DNA of 64,000 nucleotides from NCBI GenBank assembly GCA_004794655.1, contig SMMW01000635.1, forward strand, positions 679,001 to 743,000. The letters run 5' to 3'. This document shows positions 11,746 through 25,086 of this stretch, piece by piece. The position numbers and the translations under genes were made by a program. The notes under the pieces are model-generated. The model was not told where the DNA came from and made no database searches. It was given only the letters and a program-made list of their open reading frames with translations. This DNA comes from Marisa cornuarietis (taxonomy: Eukaryota; Mollusca; Gastropoda; Architaenioglossa; Ampullariidae). Numbering within the stretch: position 1 is the first letter of the stretch; each line of letters begins with the position of its first letter.

Positions 11746-14443
11746 ATTGTTTCGACTGCTGCTGGCTGGCTTATCAAAACAACTTCCCAACATAACAGCC
11801 ATGTCTGGTAAAAAAAAAAAAAAAAAAGTGTATGAGCCTGCGGTTTTCGGGTGAAGCTAGAAAAGGAAGTGGGCGGAAAAGCCCATAAGTTCACGTCAGA
11901 GACGTATAGTAGGAATAAGCAGCCAGGACAACCTCGTTTGACAGCGACGCGTGACCGCATTGTCGGTGCGATGGCCCGTGCCCGTGAGATTGCTGACAAA
12001 CTTCCCCTTTGCCTTACAAGCGCGATTGTACTGTGGTGTGAAAAGTTGCCACTGTTGGCTGCCGGAAGGGGAAGAGTTTTTAATTAACGCTATTTTTTTG
12101 TGGGGGGGGGGGGGTTAGGAGTACACGCGTGTATAATACAACGCGGCCGACGTTGGCAAGAAGAAAACTATTTCGTAATAATAGCAGAATAGATATATGT
12201 TTGTATCCAGCTGAGAATGTCTGTTCACTCGTTACGAATACATTCACTAACCTTTGTCTCGCGGGGAAAAAAAATAGCGCATCTTGTGACTATGTGAAAT
12301 GATAAACCAGACCGGCTTCAGTCCCTCGCTTACAGAGATCTTTGACATGAAGAATAATTACTGCAATTCGTTATTAAATCCATCACGAAAAAAAGAAGTT
12401 TTGTGCCAGCTAAACAGAAACAAGTACAATTTGCATGACTACATAGGCTTCACAGATCATATTAAAATACCTGTGATATTACTGTGAACTGATAGAAGAC
12501 TACTGCCATTGTATATTACACGAGAAAGTACGTCTACAATCTACTGGTCTAAATTTCGGTGATCACATGGATTCTCCTACAGCCAAAAGTACCAACCCTC
12601 ACACCTGAACATAAGATGTGCCCACAGCAGAACCCTGTTGTTTATTCATCTTCGTCACTGGATTGCGCAAGAGGCGTCACTATAGAGACTTCCTTTCTGT
12701 CAGCAGTATTTTTGGTTGTCATTCCAGGGTTCAATTGCACAGCACATGTAAATCTTAAAACTTTTGTGGAAGTAAATTTAAAAGTGTTTTTAGGAAAATG
12801 TTTTCAGAAAGATTCTCTCTTGTAAATTGAAAACTGTTTTAAAGTGATGACCACGGTTATCAGATTTAGCTTCAAATAATAACTCGAAGTGTTAGATCCT
12901 ATGACGAAGTAAAACGACGACAAACTGTCTAATAAAGCGATTTGTAATTCAACAAACCGGTGATCTGTAGATCTCAAATCAAACTGATATCGCCAGAAAA
13001 GCACAGATCAAGTCCGCGGTGCAAAGAACATAAATTGTTCTCAGAGATGCATTGAATGTTTATCGATAAACCTGTATTAAATTTTCAAGGTACAACTTTC
13101 TTATAGAGTAGCAGTTGACGGCAATTTCAAGATGGCCTACCACGAGGATACTTACTGTGACGTCACTCCGCGTCTGTCGTCTGCTTACCCAAGGCGGATA
13201 ATCGATCGCTGTAACCAGAGATCTGAATAGTTATGTATATCTATACAGATCTATGTTTTGACCGATGCAGAAAAAACTAAAATATCACTCGGTTCATTAA
13301 AGGCATTCATTCACGGTACACAACTCCATGCCCAACTCTGCTCTCCTCTGTGAACAGTTGGCATGACAACAACAAAAAATAATATTCTATGTCGAACAAT
13401 GAAAAAAATCTTTATTTACGAGGGTAACAGAAGACGCAGGAAGCGGCTGTCAAAGCTTGCGTAAAGTCAGAGATTGGTAGAAAGATCTTTCAAGCTATAG
13501 ACCTGTAACTTCCAGAAAAAAAAGAACAGCTGGGTTTCAGGTAGATTAGATCACAAGCGTGAAATGAAAACACAAAAAGAGAGCAGTTGGTACTACCTTG
13601 CTCATTCTATTTTAAGTAAATAAATAAATAAATTTATTCTTTCTTTTGATTGCAATACTGTTGTTTATATCTACAAACCCTCCGTTATTTTCTCGGTTCA
13701 AGTTTTGTATTGGAGGGTCAGGGTGGGTGTGTGGGTGGGTGAAATCTATCGTAAATGTTCTTGTTTATATTTTGTTTATTTTGCGCTTATTGCTGACAGC
13801 GGCAACATGACTGCAATGAGGGCTCTGCCAGTCAATGGCGCGACGTTTGATGTGGAAGACTTCCCACGTCACTGCTAACAAATGTACGTGTAGCTTCCAC
13901 ACTGTTCGTCGGTGTTTGCACCACTGTGGCAACTTGAAACTATGTTGGTGTGATCTGACATTTCACGGTGAAGTGCACAGCTTGAATATCAGAAAAAACG
14001 GTTAAGTGAGAAGGAGGGAAGAGCAGAGAGATTGTATTAAAATAAGAATGAGCTCACTGAATGCACACGTTTTGAATACGCGATAAATATTGGATTTTTA
14101 AATTTTCTTTTACAGTTACGGGGTGGCGCGCTGGCCACCTGTACATAAAAAGATCGGGTATCTTTGGTTCTTGTATAGTTACACGCTGTTCTTTCGCGAA
14201 GCCATATACTGTGTCCCTCCGTGGTTCCTCTTCCCCATGGGCACCTGTTTATGGATGGATTGTCATGAAACACCTTCAGTCGCTGACGGCGCATAGTAAT
14301 TTAAATTAACTGGTACAGAAAAGGGCTAATTAGTTTTAATATTTGTAGAGTTGCTTACAACGTATTTTATTTTATATACTCCGAGATTGATGTAATTCAG
14401 TATCGTTCATTGTTTTAGGATTTCATGTTTTGAAAAGGGAACG

Positions 14444-14444
<1 letters not shown>

Positions 14445-14484
<40 letters not shown>
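14445..14484. repeat. GCT trinucleotide microsatellite
   Basis: About 13 perfect GCT units. The repeat is not inside a recognised exon. Confidence 0.95.
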
Positions 14485-14487
<3 letters not shown>

Positions 14488-16186
14488 TTAAAGATAAAAA
14501 ACACGTAAACATAACCAGTAGGGAACTAATTTCGAGTTACCGAAGTGTTTCTTTCTCTCTTTTAGTGTAAAAAAATAATACTGGAGGTGGAAACTGAAAC
14601 TTGCACATCCTCGATCGTACGTCATTTGATATGTAACATTATTGCAGAAAACTTTCTTACTAATGATATTGAAACCACTATTTAAAAATAGTCACAACAT
14701 AAGTTCGTAAGCCACGACTTTTACTGTATGTTTTGTTCTAGTGGTCTAGTCTACTACACACACTTAGCGCAGCGTCTGTTGGCGAATAACATCCGGCTGG
14801 TGACTCAAGACGAAAACAGCGACAACACATCTCAAGGATATGACTGATCTCCTTTCCCCCAACCATTGCCCCACCACCCATCACCACCTTTACTTCACAA
14901 ACTTTAACTTGTGATGCATTTTCTCTTATTGTGACTCGAGTGAGGTTTTGACACCGTGGAATTACTCCCGTGAGTTTCTGGAGCTCGGAATTTTATATAA
15001 AAACTGTTAACCCTAATCCTTACCCTGAACATCACTTAAAGTCACCTGACACTTTCTCTACGGGTTAAATTGTTTCTTCGGATTTGTATCATTTTCTACA
15101 GTGGACGTAGTTTCTATGAGATGTGTGATGTTTATACGAATGGTAATGTACTGAGGAGATACAAGGTGGGCGACTCAAAAGTAGTCTGCCTCCTAGAATA
15201 CGCTTGGACGAAGGGTGGTACTTTTAATTGCTCCATTCGATCTGTATCTTATTACTATCAAAATGTCTGAGTTTCCTAAGACTAACATATGAAATGCGGA
15301 CGAAAAGCGGAAGTCAAAATTGTCGGGCATCAGTCTGCAGCAGTTGAGTCAAATATAGACAAAGCTCATTCACTGCACCTACAACACGAAAACGTGAACC
15401 GGAAGTGAAACCTGCTCCATGAAATGAACATTTGCAAATGGCGATATGTTGAGGTAACGTACTGAGTCAAAGGCAAGTCGGGAATCGCCAAACCATGAAC
15501 GCTATTTTCGCGGGTCTAGGGAAGGGGAGGAACAATAAAAAATGTCATGCCCTCATTCCCCAATAAAAGAAAATCCCCCAAACTATGTAACAATGGACAA
15601 ATCGGGCAACCGTCAAATAAAATGATGTTTGAAATTACTCAAAACAGGTTTTTTTTGTGAGGTGGTAGGATAGCTAGTACTAAGAGAGTATTGCTTGCCT
15701 GAAGTATAAATAGCATCTAAAACTACATGTGTGCTTGATTTGGTTTGAATCTTGAGACCCTAACGCACGGAAGAGAGATGCTTAGAATATTAGGTTGTGA
15801 GTATGATTCTGTTGAAGTGATTTCTTTTGAGACTAAAAGCAGTAAGTCTTTCTGAGAACAAAACGAACGCAAAACCATCTCTATGTACAGCAGATAACCA
15901 AGCAGTCTAGATTCCTGTTGAAATATATTCCGATTCAAGACCAAATTCTAATTGTTATTTGTTTTTTTATTGTTATCATCTTCAAAGCCATGAATCAAAA
16001 AAAGGATATAACATTTCAGTTATATATTATGTATATACTTTTTATCTTTTAAAATGTTATATTTGTTACTAGCCTATAATATTACAGTTTCGAGTTTAAA
16101 CTCATGTATTTGGAGAAGCGTATTTTTTTAGCCCTCAATAAACCGACACGTGACCAACAAACCAACGTTTCCTTTGATGTCTCAAG

Positions 16187-18185
16187 GGGCAGGTGTGAGT
16201 ATGGTCCTAGTACTACAAAACTACTCTGTGGCGGCAGGAGGTGGCAAGTGCTGGAAGTCAGTGGAACGTCGGCTGCTTCAGCCATGTGATAATCCACGGT
16301 CATGCAACCAACAGACGGCAGGGATCTTATCTTCTGCTGGTGGGACTCGAACTGAAACAACATCGAAAGCGAATTGTTTCTTTCCGAAAGATTTGTGGGC
16401 TACTGTTAACGAGACAATGGAGATTGGCAGCTACCTACTCGAGCATGAGAGAGTAAGCATCAAAGCAGTCTGTCTGTCTGTCTGTCGGTCGGTCGTTTGT
16501 TTGTCCAGTCTTTCTGTCTAATTTTGTATTTAGTATGCTTGCTTTTCAGTCAAAGATTCACAATGGAAATTTAAGGTGTCCACAACAGATATTGGTAAAA
16601 AAGAATTTAAAGAGTATGTTTCTAGTACATGTTCCATTTTATTACAAAGAAAGGTTCAAAAGTTCTGTCGTGCACGTTCATCTTTAAAAAATATATCGCT
16701 TTATTTGCACGTATCAGATTTAACAAAGATCTTTTCTAAATAATTGAACAAAATACTTACGATCATTGAAACCCCGCATGGAAAATAGAGACGTGGAAAA
16801 CAAGATTAAGGAGCTTGAAATGAAGATCATAAGTTTGGACTCTAAAATGTGAACTAGCGACAGACGTAACATTTGGAAAAATAGAAAATATGATTATTTA
16901 TAAAACTTTTAAAATTGTATCTCGTTTTTAATTTTATTTTGACTCATGACTTCGAAGATTAAAGTAGTAAAGGAAATAGCAATAAATGCTCAAATATTCA
17001 AATAAAGACAAAGAATAAACAGATATCGAGCTATTTTATAGAGGCAGACGAGCAAACACGTATATGAAGAATAGGCAAATGGCATTCTATGCTTGGTCAT
17101 AGAAAATTAGCAAAGTGCGTTTTTTTCTTCAAATGAGTAAGTTGAGTTGATTGTAAGATACGTGTACTAGAATATTCTTCAGATCTACTTTAAAAATTCC
17201 CTTATGCCATTGAGATGCGTTCAAGCAAAAGGGGACTAAGGGAGTATGTGCTAATTAGGGCGTGTCTACAGTCATCAAATTTCTGTTCACGCATCACAGT
17301 ATCGAGGGTTCAAGAATTGACATCCCACACTTGTGGGTTGGGATGTACACTCAGATTGTGTGAATTAGAGTTTTGTGGTAAATAATGTGTTAAAACAAGT
17401 TTGCACTGGCGGGTGGGGGCGGTATGTCTTTAATAAACAAACGGAGAAGCAGATCAGTTTCGATTTTAAAAATAATTTTCTATGCCAGTTGAAGCCGCAG
17501 TCCAGCAAACATCGCCAACGTAAGAATAAAAACAAGGAATCCAAAAGACAAGACCTCCGTATTCGATTAAACCCAAAGGGAAGAAACCTAGGATTTCAGC
17601 AGGTAAGTGAGTAATTGAGGTTGGTGAGAGCAGAGTTTGTTTTTAGCTGTAGTACTTGCAATCTCTCTCTCTCTCTCTATATATATATATAGATAAACGT
17701 GCGCTTAAGTGTGTTTGAGAGAGAGAGAGTGTGTGTGTGTGTGCGTGTGTGTGTGCGTGCGTGCGTGTGTGTGTGTGTGCGTGTTTGTGTGTGTGTTCCC
17801 TTAAGAAAATCAACTACATCTACTGTATTTTTTTCACTCATTTCAGGAAAAACTCTTGACAGACATACTCCAGATAGTCAGTTTTTCTCATTACGTCGAA
17901 AAATATTTAAGATCTTTGGAACCCTGCCTAGAAAATAGAGACGTAGAAGCCAAGATGCAGGAGCTTGAAATGAAGATGATGAATGTTGCCTGCAAGATGT
18001 CGTACATTCTCAACACTTCCACGGTGACTAGTCTCAACACAACGGCTCCTAAGATTCCAGATGCCCTTTGCGATGTCAAGAAGAAAAGAAAGTCACAAGG
18101 CGGCACTCATGCCGTATTAAGTTCTATTGCAGACTTCTTTTCTGGGCTGAGAAGTGCTTATAACGCAAGTCTCGCATGCGCATAA
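16187..18185 (+). CDS. Unrecognised, probably secreted helical protein, copy 1 (three visible exons)
   Basis: I do not recognise this family. Exon A is 16187-16452, starting in codon phase 1 after an AG and ending in phase 0 at 'gtaagc'. Exon B ends at 17602 before 'gtaagt'; its start is uncertain (between about 17371 and 17459). Exon C is 17847-18185, ending in TAA. Exon A has spaced cysteines ('PCDNPRSC') and a helix ending 'VNETMEIGSYLLEHER'. Exon B is very basic ('SKHRQRKNKNKESKRQ'). Exon C is helical and coiled-coil-like ('DILQIVSFSHYVEKYL', 'ELEMKMMNVACKM'), with a Ser/Thr/Pro linker and a final helix. Exon layout and sequence match copy 2 at 26.9-28.9 kb. A phase-1 start with hydrophobic first residues suggests a separate signal-peptide exon upstream, which I could not find. 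Function unknown. Confidence 0.7.
16751..16852 (+). pseudogene. Fragment of a last exon of the same family inside the copy 1 intron
   Basis: The bases coding for 'LRSLKPRMENRDVENKIKEL' followed by 'EMKI' closely match the middle of exon C of copy 1 ('LRSLEPCLENRDVEAKMQEL'). It has no matching start, ends in TGA just after 'SLDSKM', and sits between exons A and B of copy 1. It is best read as a partial duplication left from the growth of the cluster. Confidence 0.75.
17663..17797. repeat. Compound microsatellite (CT, AT, GA, GT/GC)
   Basis: Runs of CT, AT, GA and then an impure GT/GC repeat lie in the intron just before exon C of copy 1. Confidence 0.9.
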
Positions 18186-18280
18186 GACTTCAATACTTCT
18201 ATTCTTGGAGACGTTTAAGAAGTGGTTACAAAGTCACCCAGATAAGTGACGATCATGTGATACTAGCTGTTATTGCCAGG

Positions 18281-18282
18281 TT

Positions 18283-18358
<76 letters not shown>

Positions 18359-18361
18359 TCC
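18281..18361. repeat. TTTC tetranucleotide microsatellite
   Basis: About 20 perfect TTTC units about 100 bases after the stop of copy 1, probably inside its 3' untranslated region. Confidence 0.95.
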
Positions 18362-19008
18362 CTCGTGTAGTGCCGAGTGCAGAAGGATAAAAATGGGGAC
18401 ATGCATGGGACGGTATAGGGGTCTATTTGTGGGTGCATGCATGTGCTGTAAATGTTTATGTGCGTTTTGAGCGCAAGAGAAAAATCGTACGAGCAGGTAA
18501 GACAGCAAAATGGAAGATACACTCCAACGTCACTAACAGCTTATTTGTTGCAAATGGTAATCATTTGATATCCATTTATCCACCCTTGTATCCACTCAAT
18601 CATCCGTCCATCCATTCGAGACTCTCTCTCTCTCTTTGTGTACGTTTCTTTATTCTTGTTTATCCACAAGTATTTGCAACAGTCATCAAACCAGAAAACA
18701 GTTTAACATCATCAATTTTTCTGTAACTGACCGATGTACTCGTACATTTTCTCCTGAAGTGTGATGCTGCTTGTTCGTCTTATACTATCATTATGTGTGT
18801 GTGATTATATTTTGCTTGTCTCAGGTAATCAAATGGTTACTGGACTTTTTCCTCCTTCTACTTAAGTCTTTTGTCCATTTCTTAAATAAGTATTATTTGT
18901 AGAAAGGTACTTTGTGTTATTTCTGTTATCTTATGTGAATATGTATGTTACTTAAAGTTTGAATTATTCTGTGTATGATTGTATGTGTTGTAAATGTATG
19001 TATTGTGG

Positions 19009-19014
19009 AATAAA
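19009..19014 (+). terminator. Candidate polyadenylation signal of copy 1
   Basis: AATAAA about 820 bases after the copy 1 stop, followed by an A run. It is the first clear signal on this strand after the stop. Confidence 0.5.
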
Positions 19015-20404
19015 AAAAAATTTATGTCTTTTGCTCAGCAAGCCTAGCCCTTGAATGCGTCGCATACGAGTTCGTATCTTTCCTTCACCTACTGCAACTA
19101 AAACTTCTCAACGTTATGAACGGAAATGAGGAATGAACCCTTGTAGTACCCAGGATCTGTCTTAATTGCACGTTCATAAATGTGTGCATAACTGTGTGCG
19201 TGATCTCAAGTTCTCTTTATGGGTGAACATTGTAAGAAAGAGTGGGAGCGAATCTAAGTCATTCTGTAATTAGTGAAATGTCCTCAATGCAAAGATTGAA
19301 ATCAAGATGTACAGAAAAAGATATTTATTGTTTGCTAAGACCTGACATCTTTTCTGCCGATACTGCCAGCAAGGATTTTATTTGTGATGAAATACTGTTT
19401 CTTTTTTTCTGAAATAGAGATAATACTTTTATTTTATTTTGGACTTTATTTTCGTGTGGCTTGTGTATTGTGCGTGATCACGCCAGTTATATATATATAT
19501 ATATGCGCGCGTGAGAGAGAGAAAGAGAGAAAACAAATTTTGGAAAGAGGGACTTGAAAGAGAGGTTTATTGGAGGTAGAAACTAAGGGAGAGAGGAGGA
19601 GTATACACACGAAGAATCGATGGGACGAAAATTGGGTGGAATGAAGAATGTTCACATGCAAACAAGATGCCATCTGATCGTACAAGAAGATAAATTTAAA
19701 ACAATGTTAAACAACAACAGCAAAACATAATAACGATACTAATGTTAATGGGAATAACGTTAATAATATTAGTACAACATAAATACAGATTGAATCGATG
19801 AATGGCATTACTTATCAAAACTATTACAAACAATTGTTAGAATCGGAAAGGTTTTCTCAGCACACATTTTGTGGAGCATAAGAGGTTAAATTTAATTCAA
19901 TTAAGATATTTAATATAATGCAGGTATTATTTTTTCTTTCAAATTAGAGCTAACCACAGACGAAAATTTTTCCTTATATCACAAAGCATAACATTTATAG
20001 TAGAATGATGTTGGTATCTTGGTATACTGCAAAATTGCTCAGACTTAACTGGGTAGGTTATTATATAAGGCTCTAAGCTTAAAATATTTAACACTATTAC
20101 TGTAAGATAATTAGAGTAATATATCTTTCATACAAGAAGGAAACTTTATTAATTCTTTAATTCTTATATATACATATATATCCGGCATATAATTTGGAGA
20201 ACCACTCTTGAATATGCAAGTCTAATAAAAAATCTTCTGACCCTAATTTTAAACTTAATGGATATATAAATTCTTTAATTACAATATATATACCTCTTAT
20301 ATAATTTGGAGAACTTTTCTTGAATATACATGTCAAATAAACATCTTCTGACCTTAATGTTAACCGAGTTGGGAGAAATTTGCAAGTTCTTCTACTGGGA
20401 CATT

Positions 20405-20460
20405 GTTTGTTTGTTTGTTAGTGTTTAACGCCGTGCCAGCAACTAAGGCGATTCTCCTGG
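20405..20460 (+). mobile_element. 5' fragment of the gastropod-style SINE
   Basis: 'gtgtttaacgccgtgccagcaactaaggcgat' matches the first block of the SINE copies at 31.57, 47.66 and 52.2 kb. Only this block is present; a LINE fragment follows. Confidence 0.55.
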
Positions 20461-20523
20461 GACAAAGCCCGGGACAGGGTTAAACTGTTCAGTAACTCTG
20501 GAGTCGAAATAACCTAAATCTGA

Positions 20524-21010
20524 ATGGACTCCACTGAAGAAGATCTGGCGCATCAGAAGTATAAACATCGAAATAAAATTCAAGGTATACAAGTCCCTGT
20601 TCATTCCCATCATGTTGTACGGCTGCGAAACGTGGATCTTGATGACCGAAACGGAAAGAAAGATTCAGGCACTCGAAATGCTTCCGGTGACCACTCCGAA
20701 TCTCCTACAGGGAACAGAAAACTGTTCGCAATGTAGTCACCCCCCCCCCCCACGGGTCGGTCCCCAGGAACCTCAGCTCGCCACCATGAAAACTGGTTCT
20801 GGGCATATCGCCCGGTACGACCCGCTATCTAAGACAGTCCTCCAGGGATGTGTGGAGGGAGGACGTCGTTGGGGCAAACAAAATAAATGGTATTTGACCA
20901 TCATCAGTGAGTGGACAGGCCACCAGAGGGGAAACCTACCGAACAGGGCGCGCCTTCACTATTGCTGCTTTTCATCATGTCCCTACAACAGCTGCGCACA
21001 GTTAAGGCGG
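20524..21010 (+). mobile_element. RTE-type LINE, C-terminal remnant
   Basis: Two overlapping frames together read like the C-terminal end of RTE-type endonuclease-reverse transcriptases: 'MLYGCETWILMTETERKIQA', then 'VGPQEPQLATMKTGSGHIAR', 'DPLSKTVLQGCVEGGRRWGK' and 'ISEWTGHQ'. Frameshifts and a C run at 20,737-20,750 break the frame. The element is 5' truncated and dead. Confidence 0.75.
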
Positions 21011-21166
21011 GGGGTAGGAAGGAGGTAGAGAGACTGGACTCCATTATTATGTAAAATTTGTAGGTAGGTAGGTAAGCAGTATTTCAAAGCGTGTGTACAT
21101 TCAAAAGATTGACCAGTTTATACCAAAAGCACAGATCCTAATTTTTACAGAAATATCCGGTGGAAA

Positions 21167-21262
21167 CCTACCTACCTACCTACCTACCTACCTACCTACC
21201 TACCTACCTACCTACCTACCTACCTACCTACCTACCTACCTACCTACCTACCTACCTACCTC
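21167..21262. repeat. CCTA tetranucleotide microsatellite
   Basis: About 24 CCTA units. Short related TAGG units stand about 100 bases earlier (21,059-21,074) in the opposite orientation. Confidence 0.95.
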
Positions 21263-22049
21263 ACGAAGTACCATTAAGTTGGGTGTATTCATTCTTAGTC
21301 TAAATACTTCCTTACAATAGTGCGATTGTAATTTTGTAGCAAAATCACAAAGACTGAAGCTCCCACACTTTACAACCATACAATAATATAGGGACAATAA
21401 TCTTTTCAAATGAATCCGCATGGACAAGTGAATGTTTTCTCATGTACAAAGAAGTAAAAATATTGCCCGATATGCTAGGTAATATAAATTATTTTGAGGG
21501 ACTGTTATAATTAATACATAGATATATTAACAGTACTTCAGCATTTACCCTGTTAAACTTGTTAAAGCAATGGGCGCTTCCAGCAGATTTTTTTTTTTAA
21601 ATTCGGAGTATATTATAGCGTCGTTAGGATACATAAGTAAGAGGACCTATAATAGACATTCCACAGCATTTGCCATTTAGACAGCTGTAGCTTTTCTCAA
21701 TAAAGTACAAGGTTACAATCATCAATAATCTGGAGCATAAAAGGACTTCAACTTACTTCAAAACAAATAAAAACAAAAGGTGCTAGATTACCCTTGTCGT
21801 GTCTCACATGAAGTTTTAACCCTGACAATATTTTTATATCCGAACACAAGATTTTGTCTTAGCATACGTATTTGTCACTTTTTGAAGAAAATTCACCCTA
21901 ACATGTACTTTAATCAACTATTCCCAAAGAAAAAAATCTTTTACTTTTATCGACTGTTGCTTTATACTCATTAAACGCTTAAAGAACATGCTTCTTTCTG
22001 TCTGTATTCATTAGAATATGTAAAGTGAAAAAAATGATCAAGTGTTAAG

Positions 22050-22440
22050 TGCTCGTTTGTTATAACAAGTTTTTTTTATAACTTTCTATTAATTATGGTT
22101 ATTAACAAAAATCTAAGCTCTTTATCAAAGTAAGAATAGTAATCCCTTTGTAGTTAGTTGGGTCGCTTGGAGAGCCCTTTTTGTTTATGTGAATTATTTC
22201 ACCTATGCACAATTGTGCTGGAACTTCACCACTATATAATTTAATGTAAGCAAATTAATAAACACTTCTTGCATAATTGCTACCAGCAGCTTTCGGATTT
22301 CATTTGTGGTGTTATCCTTGCCACATGATTTATTATCTTTCAATTTTTTTAAACAGTTACTGACTTCATCTTCTATAAATGATGTAAATTTATGATTAAT
22401 GGTATATTAATCAATCTTAAATCAGGAGACACCTGGATCA
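22050..22440 (-). mobile_element. LINE reverse transcriptase fragment, minus strand
   Basis: In the reverse complement the pieces 'KDNTTNEIRKLL' and 'KKGSPSDPTNYKG', the latter across a frameshift, are the typical RT fingers motif of non-LTR retrotransposons (a Lys-Gly-Ser-Pro...Asn-Tyr-Lys-Gly pattern). Several stops are present. Confidence 0.55.
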
Positions 22441-22587
22441 CAACTTTTTACATTTCTTACCTGTTTTAATCAAATAGAGGTATAGACCCGTACGAGCCAA
22501 AAAATCCCGACTGAGAAACAGTTTCTTCGCTGAGGCAATAACCTCCCTGAACTCCGCCCGTAGCTTGTGTTAAGACCAATGACAGTT

Positions 22588-22937
22588 GGGTGACCGGACA
22601 CTTAATCCCCTAGACATTTAATCCCTAGCCACTTAATCCCCAGACACTTAATCCTCAAAAATGCCCCCAAATCGCGACACAACACTCAAAATGGCTCCAA
22701 CATTGACTTTAATAGCTCACATGATCTTTAACGAATGTTATAGATGTTGAAGTTAAGTATTTCATGTAGTTTAATTGTTGAACTTATTTTGATGTTTACA
22801 TGAAAATAATTATTTGAATTTGAATTACATTTTTCATTCACTTCATAATTTTTTTTAGCTGAAATTTCATTTTGAGGATTGCCTGGAGATTAAGTGTCTG
22901 GGGACTAAAAGTCTAGGGGATTAAGTGTCTGGGATTC
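22588..22937. mobile_element. Foldback-like element with tandem-repeat termini, copy 1
   Basis: Both ends are built from short units of about 15 bases: 'cacttaatcccc' on the left and its complement 'ggggattaagtgtctgg' on the right. They enclose an AT-rich core of about 220 bases. The left end begins 'gggtgaccggacacttaatc'. A second copy in opposite orientation lies at 44,246-44,789. No coding capacity. Confidence 0.75.
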
Positions 22938-24981
22938 GACAGCTGAATGTGTCCCTTGCAATCTGTGAGGGTCATGTTCAGTGGAAGTGGTGCGAACCAA
23001 CATCCATATGTACCTGCTCGCATATGTGTTTCGGTATCTATGGCGACTGTGAAATGTGTGGGTAATGTGAAAAAGAGAGAAAGAGTTGTAGTGGGTATGT
23101 ACGTGCATATGTGCGTGGAGGAAATTTAAGAGGGTGTAGAGATAACAGTGCAAACAGTAGTGTCTGCAAGTATGAGCGTGAATGTGATCAGTATTGTGGA
23201 ATAAGTTGCGACCATCATCAAGTCAGATTCCTTGTGTAATATCCCTTGGCAAATAAACGAAATCTTAAATACTGAATATATATATATATATATATAAATG
23301 ATTATGATTTCTTAAAACTATGTATGTCTTGAAATTAGGTACATTATTATGGCTCTACAGGTAGCCCGTGGCACAAGGGATCCAGAGCACCAACTATAAT
23401 TTGTGTGAGATATCGAAAGAACATATAATTGTTTAAGCGTGTTCTGTTGTAACATTTGTCACCTCCAAGCACAATACTTGACTGCAGCTGGTGCCTCTAT
23501 CTTACACCAAGAGTGAGAGTCTGAAAAAATATTATAAGGAATGCTGTTTCACTCTTATGTTATTAAAAAAAAGAGGATGACAGGTTCCATGACTTCTGTG
23601 TGGAGGGTATTAGGAGCAGTGTGGAGATAAAAGAAGATAAGAATACAAGTGGGTGATAATATTTTAGATAACTACGTGACTGGAACAAAAACTGATAAGA
23701 GATTGTGTAGACATTGTTTTGGACAGCTTGCTTGGCAGATGGATGTACTAAATGACTGTTTACCTTATGTGTATATGTTGTTTGTTTTATGCTTTTAAAT
23801 ATTGTATATTATATGCTATGGATCTGTGTAACAGAATAAATGTTGGAAAAAATATTTTTCACAAATAAAGGACTTCTTAGGAATTCTACAAAATAAATAA
23901 ATAAACAAACAAACGAATTCTTCTTCTAAATATTATCATGATGGTATTATCTATAATATATTTATATAAGATGGTTCTCTCCGATCTAAATCGACTTGGT
24001 ATGATACTCATTATGAGATGTATTACCTGTGATAAATTAATAGAGCGAGCTTCGCAACATTTGACTAAAACGAAAACATTCCGCACGATCTGGAGTCTGC
24101 GTCGTCTGATATGTGGAGATGCTTCGGTTTCTGAAAGTAAATTTCAGAAATATTTTACGCCTCCAGTTTGATGGCCTTAGGATATAGACATTTGTCTGTT
24201 ATCTTTAAAAATGTTGCTAAATTGGACGAAGATGGAAGACTGCCCGATGGAATCTAACTGCGCACCTATCCGACAACTGTCTGAGCTGACTGTAAAATTT
24301 TTGCCAAATAAATTCAAACAGTTAGGTGGAGCCATGAAATGGCATTGAGAAATCAGCATAGTTTATCCTACTGTTATTCTCTTGTTATCTCCCTCTCTCG
24401 TCATTGCAGATGAGTTTACGTCAGGAAAAAAGGGAATCGAACCATGGGCACGTGGCCAGAGGTAGTCTGTTTGGGGTGAAAATATGAGAACAAATTATTA
24501 GGCAAAAGGATTTCCGATTGAGACCATCCTCGACAGCAACTAGATATTAGATTTCTGTTTCAAAGACACACTCCAAACACAGCAATGCAGACACTTGCTG
24601 ATGGGGACTAACAGTCCTTGTTGATGGGGAAGCCCCATATAGTTATGGTTAGTGCACTGGACCTAATTGTTTCAGGGGATACATATATAGATATATAGAT
24701 AATGACTAAATAAAATAAATTCATTATATATCATATAAAAAAACACAAGTAATATGATAAGTTTATAAATATGTGTGCATTTGCACTCTGGGATATATAA
24801 CGTCTTATTTAACTTACAATATTTAAAGTTTATGGACAAAGATCGCAACTTTATGTAATAATTGAATGGGATGTTATAAGTAAAGCATTATTAAACTCTT
24901 AAAGTTACCTTTTTCATGAAATTTCTTTATATATTAAAGAGAGTTTTTTAAAATAAAGCAGGCAGACTGTTGTTTTGATAT

Positions 24982-25086
<105 letters not shown>

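Larger units (their letters stand above)
11315..16186. other. Intergenic stretch, no gene recognised
   Basis: Apart from the small inverted-repeat element near 11.6 kb and a GCT repeat at 14,445-14,484, I see no coding exon I can defend. Open frames here (for example 11,851-12,087, 12,559-12,825 and the minus-strand one at 14,037-14,294) have no family motif and no convincing splice context. The first exon of the gene starting at 16,187, including its signal peptide, is expected in this stretch but was not found. Confidence 0.5.
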
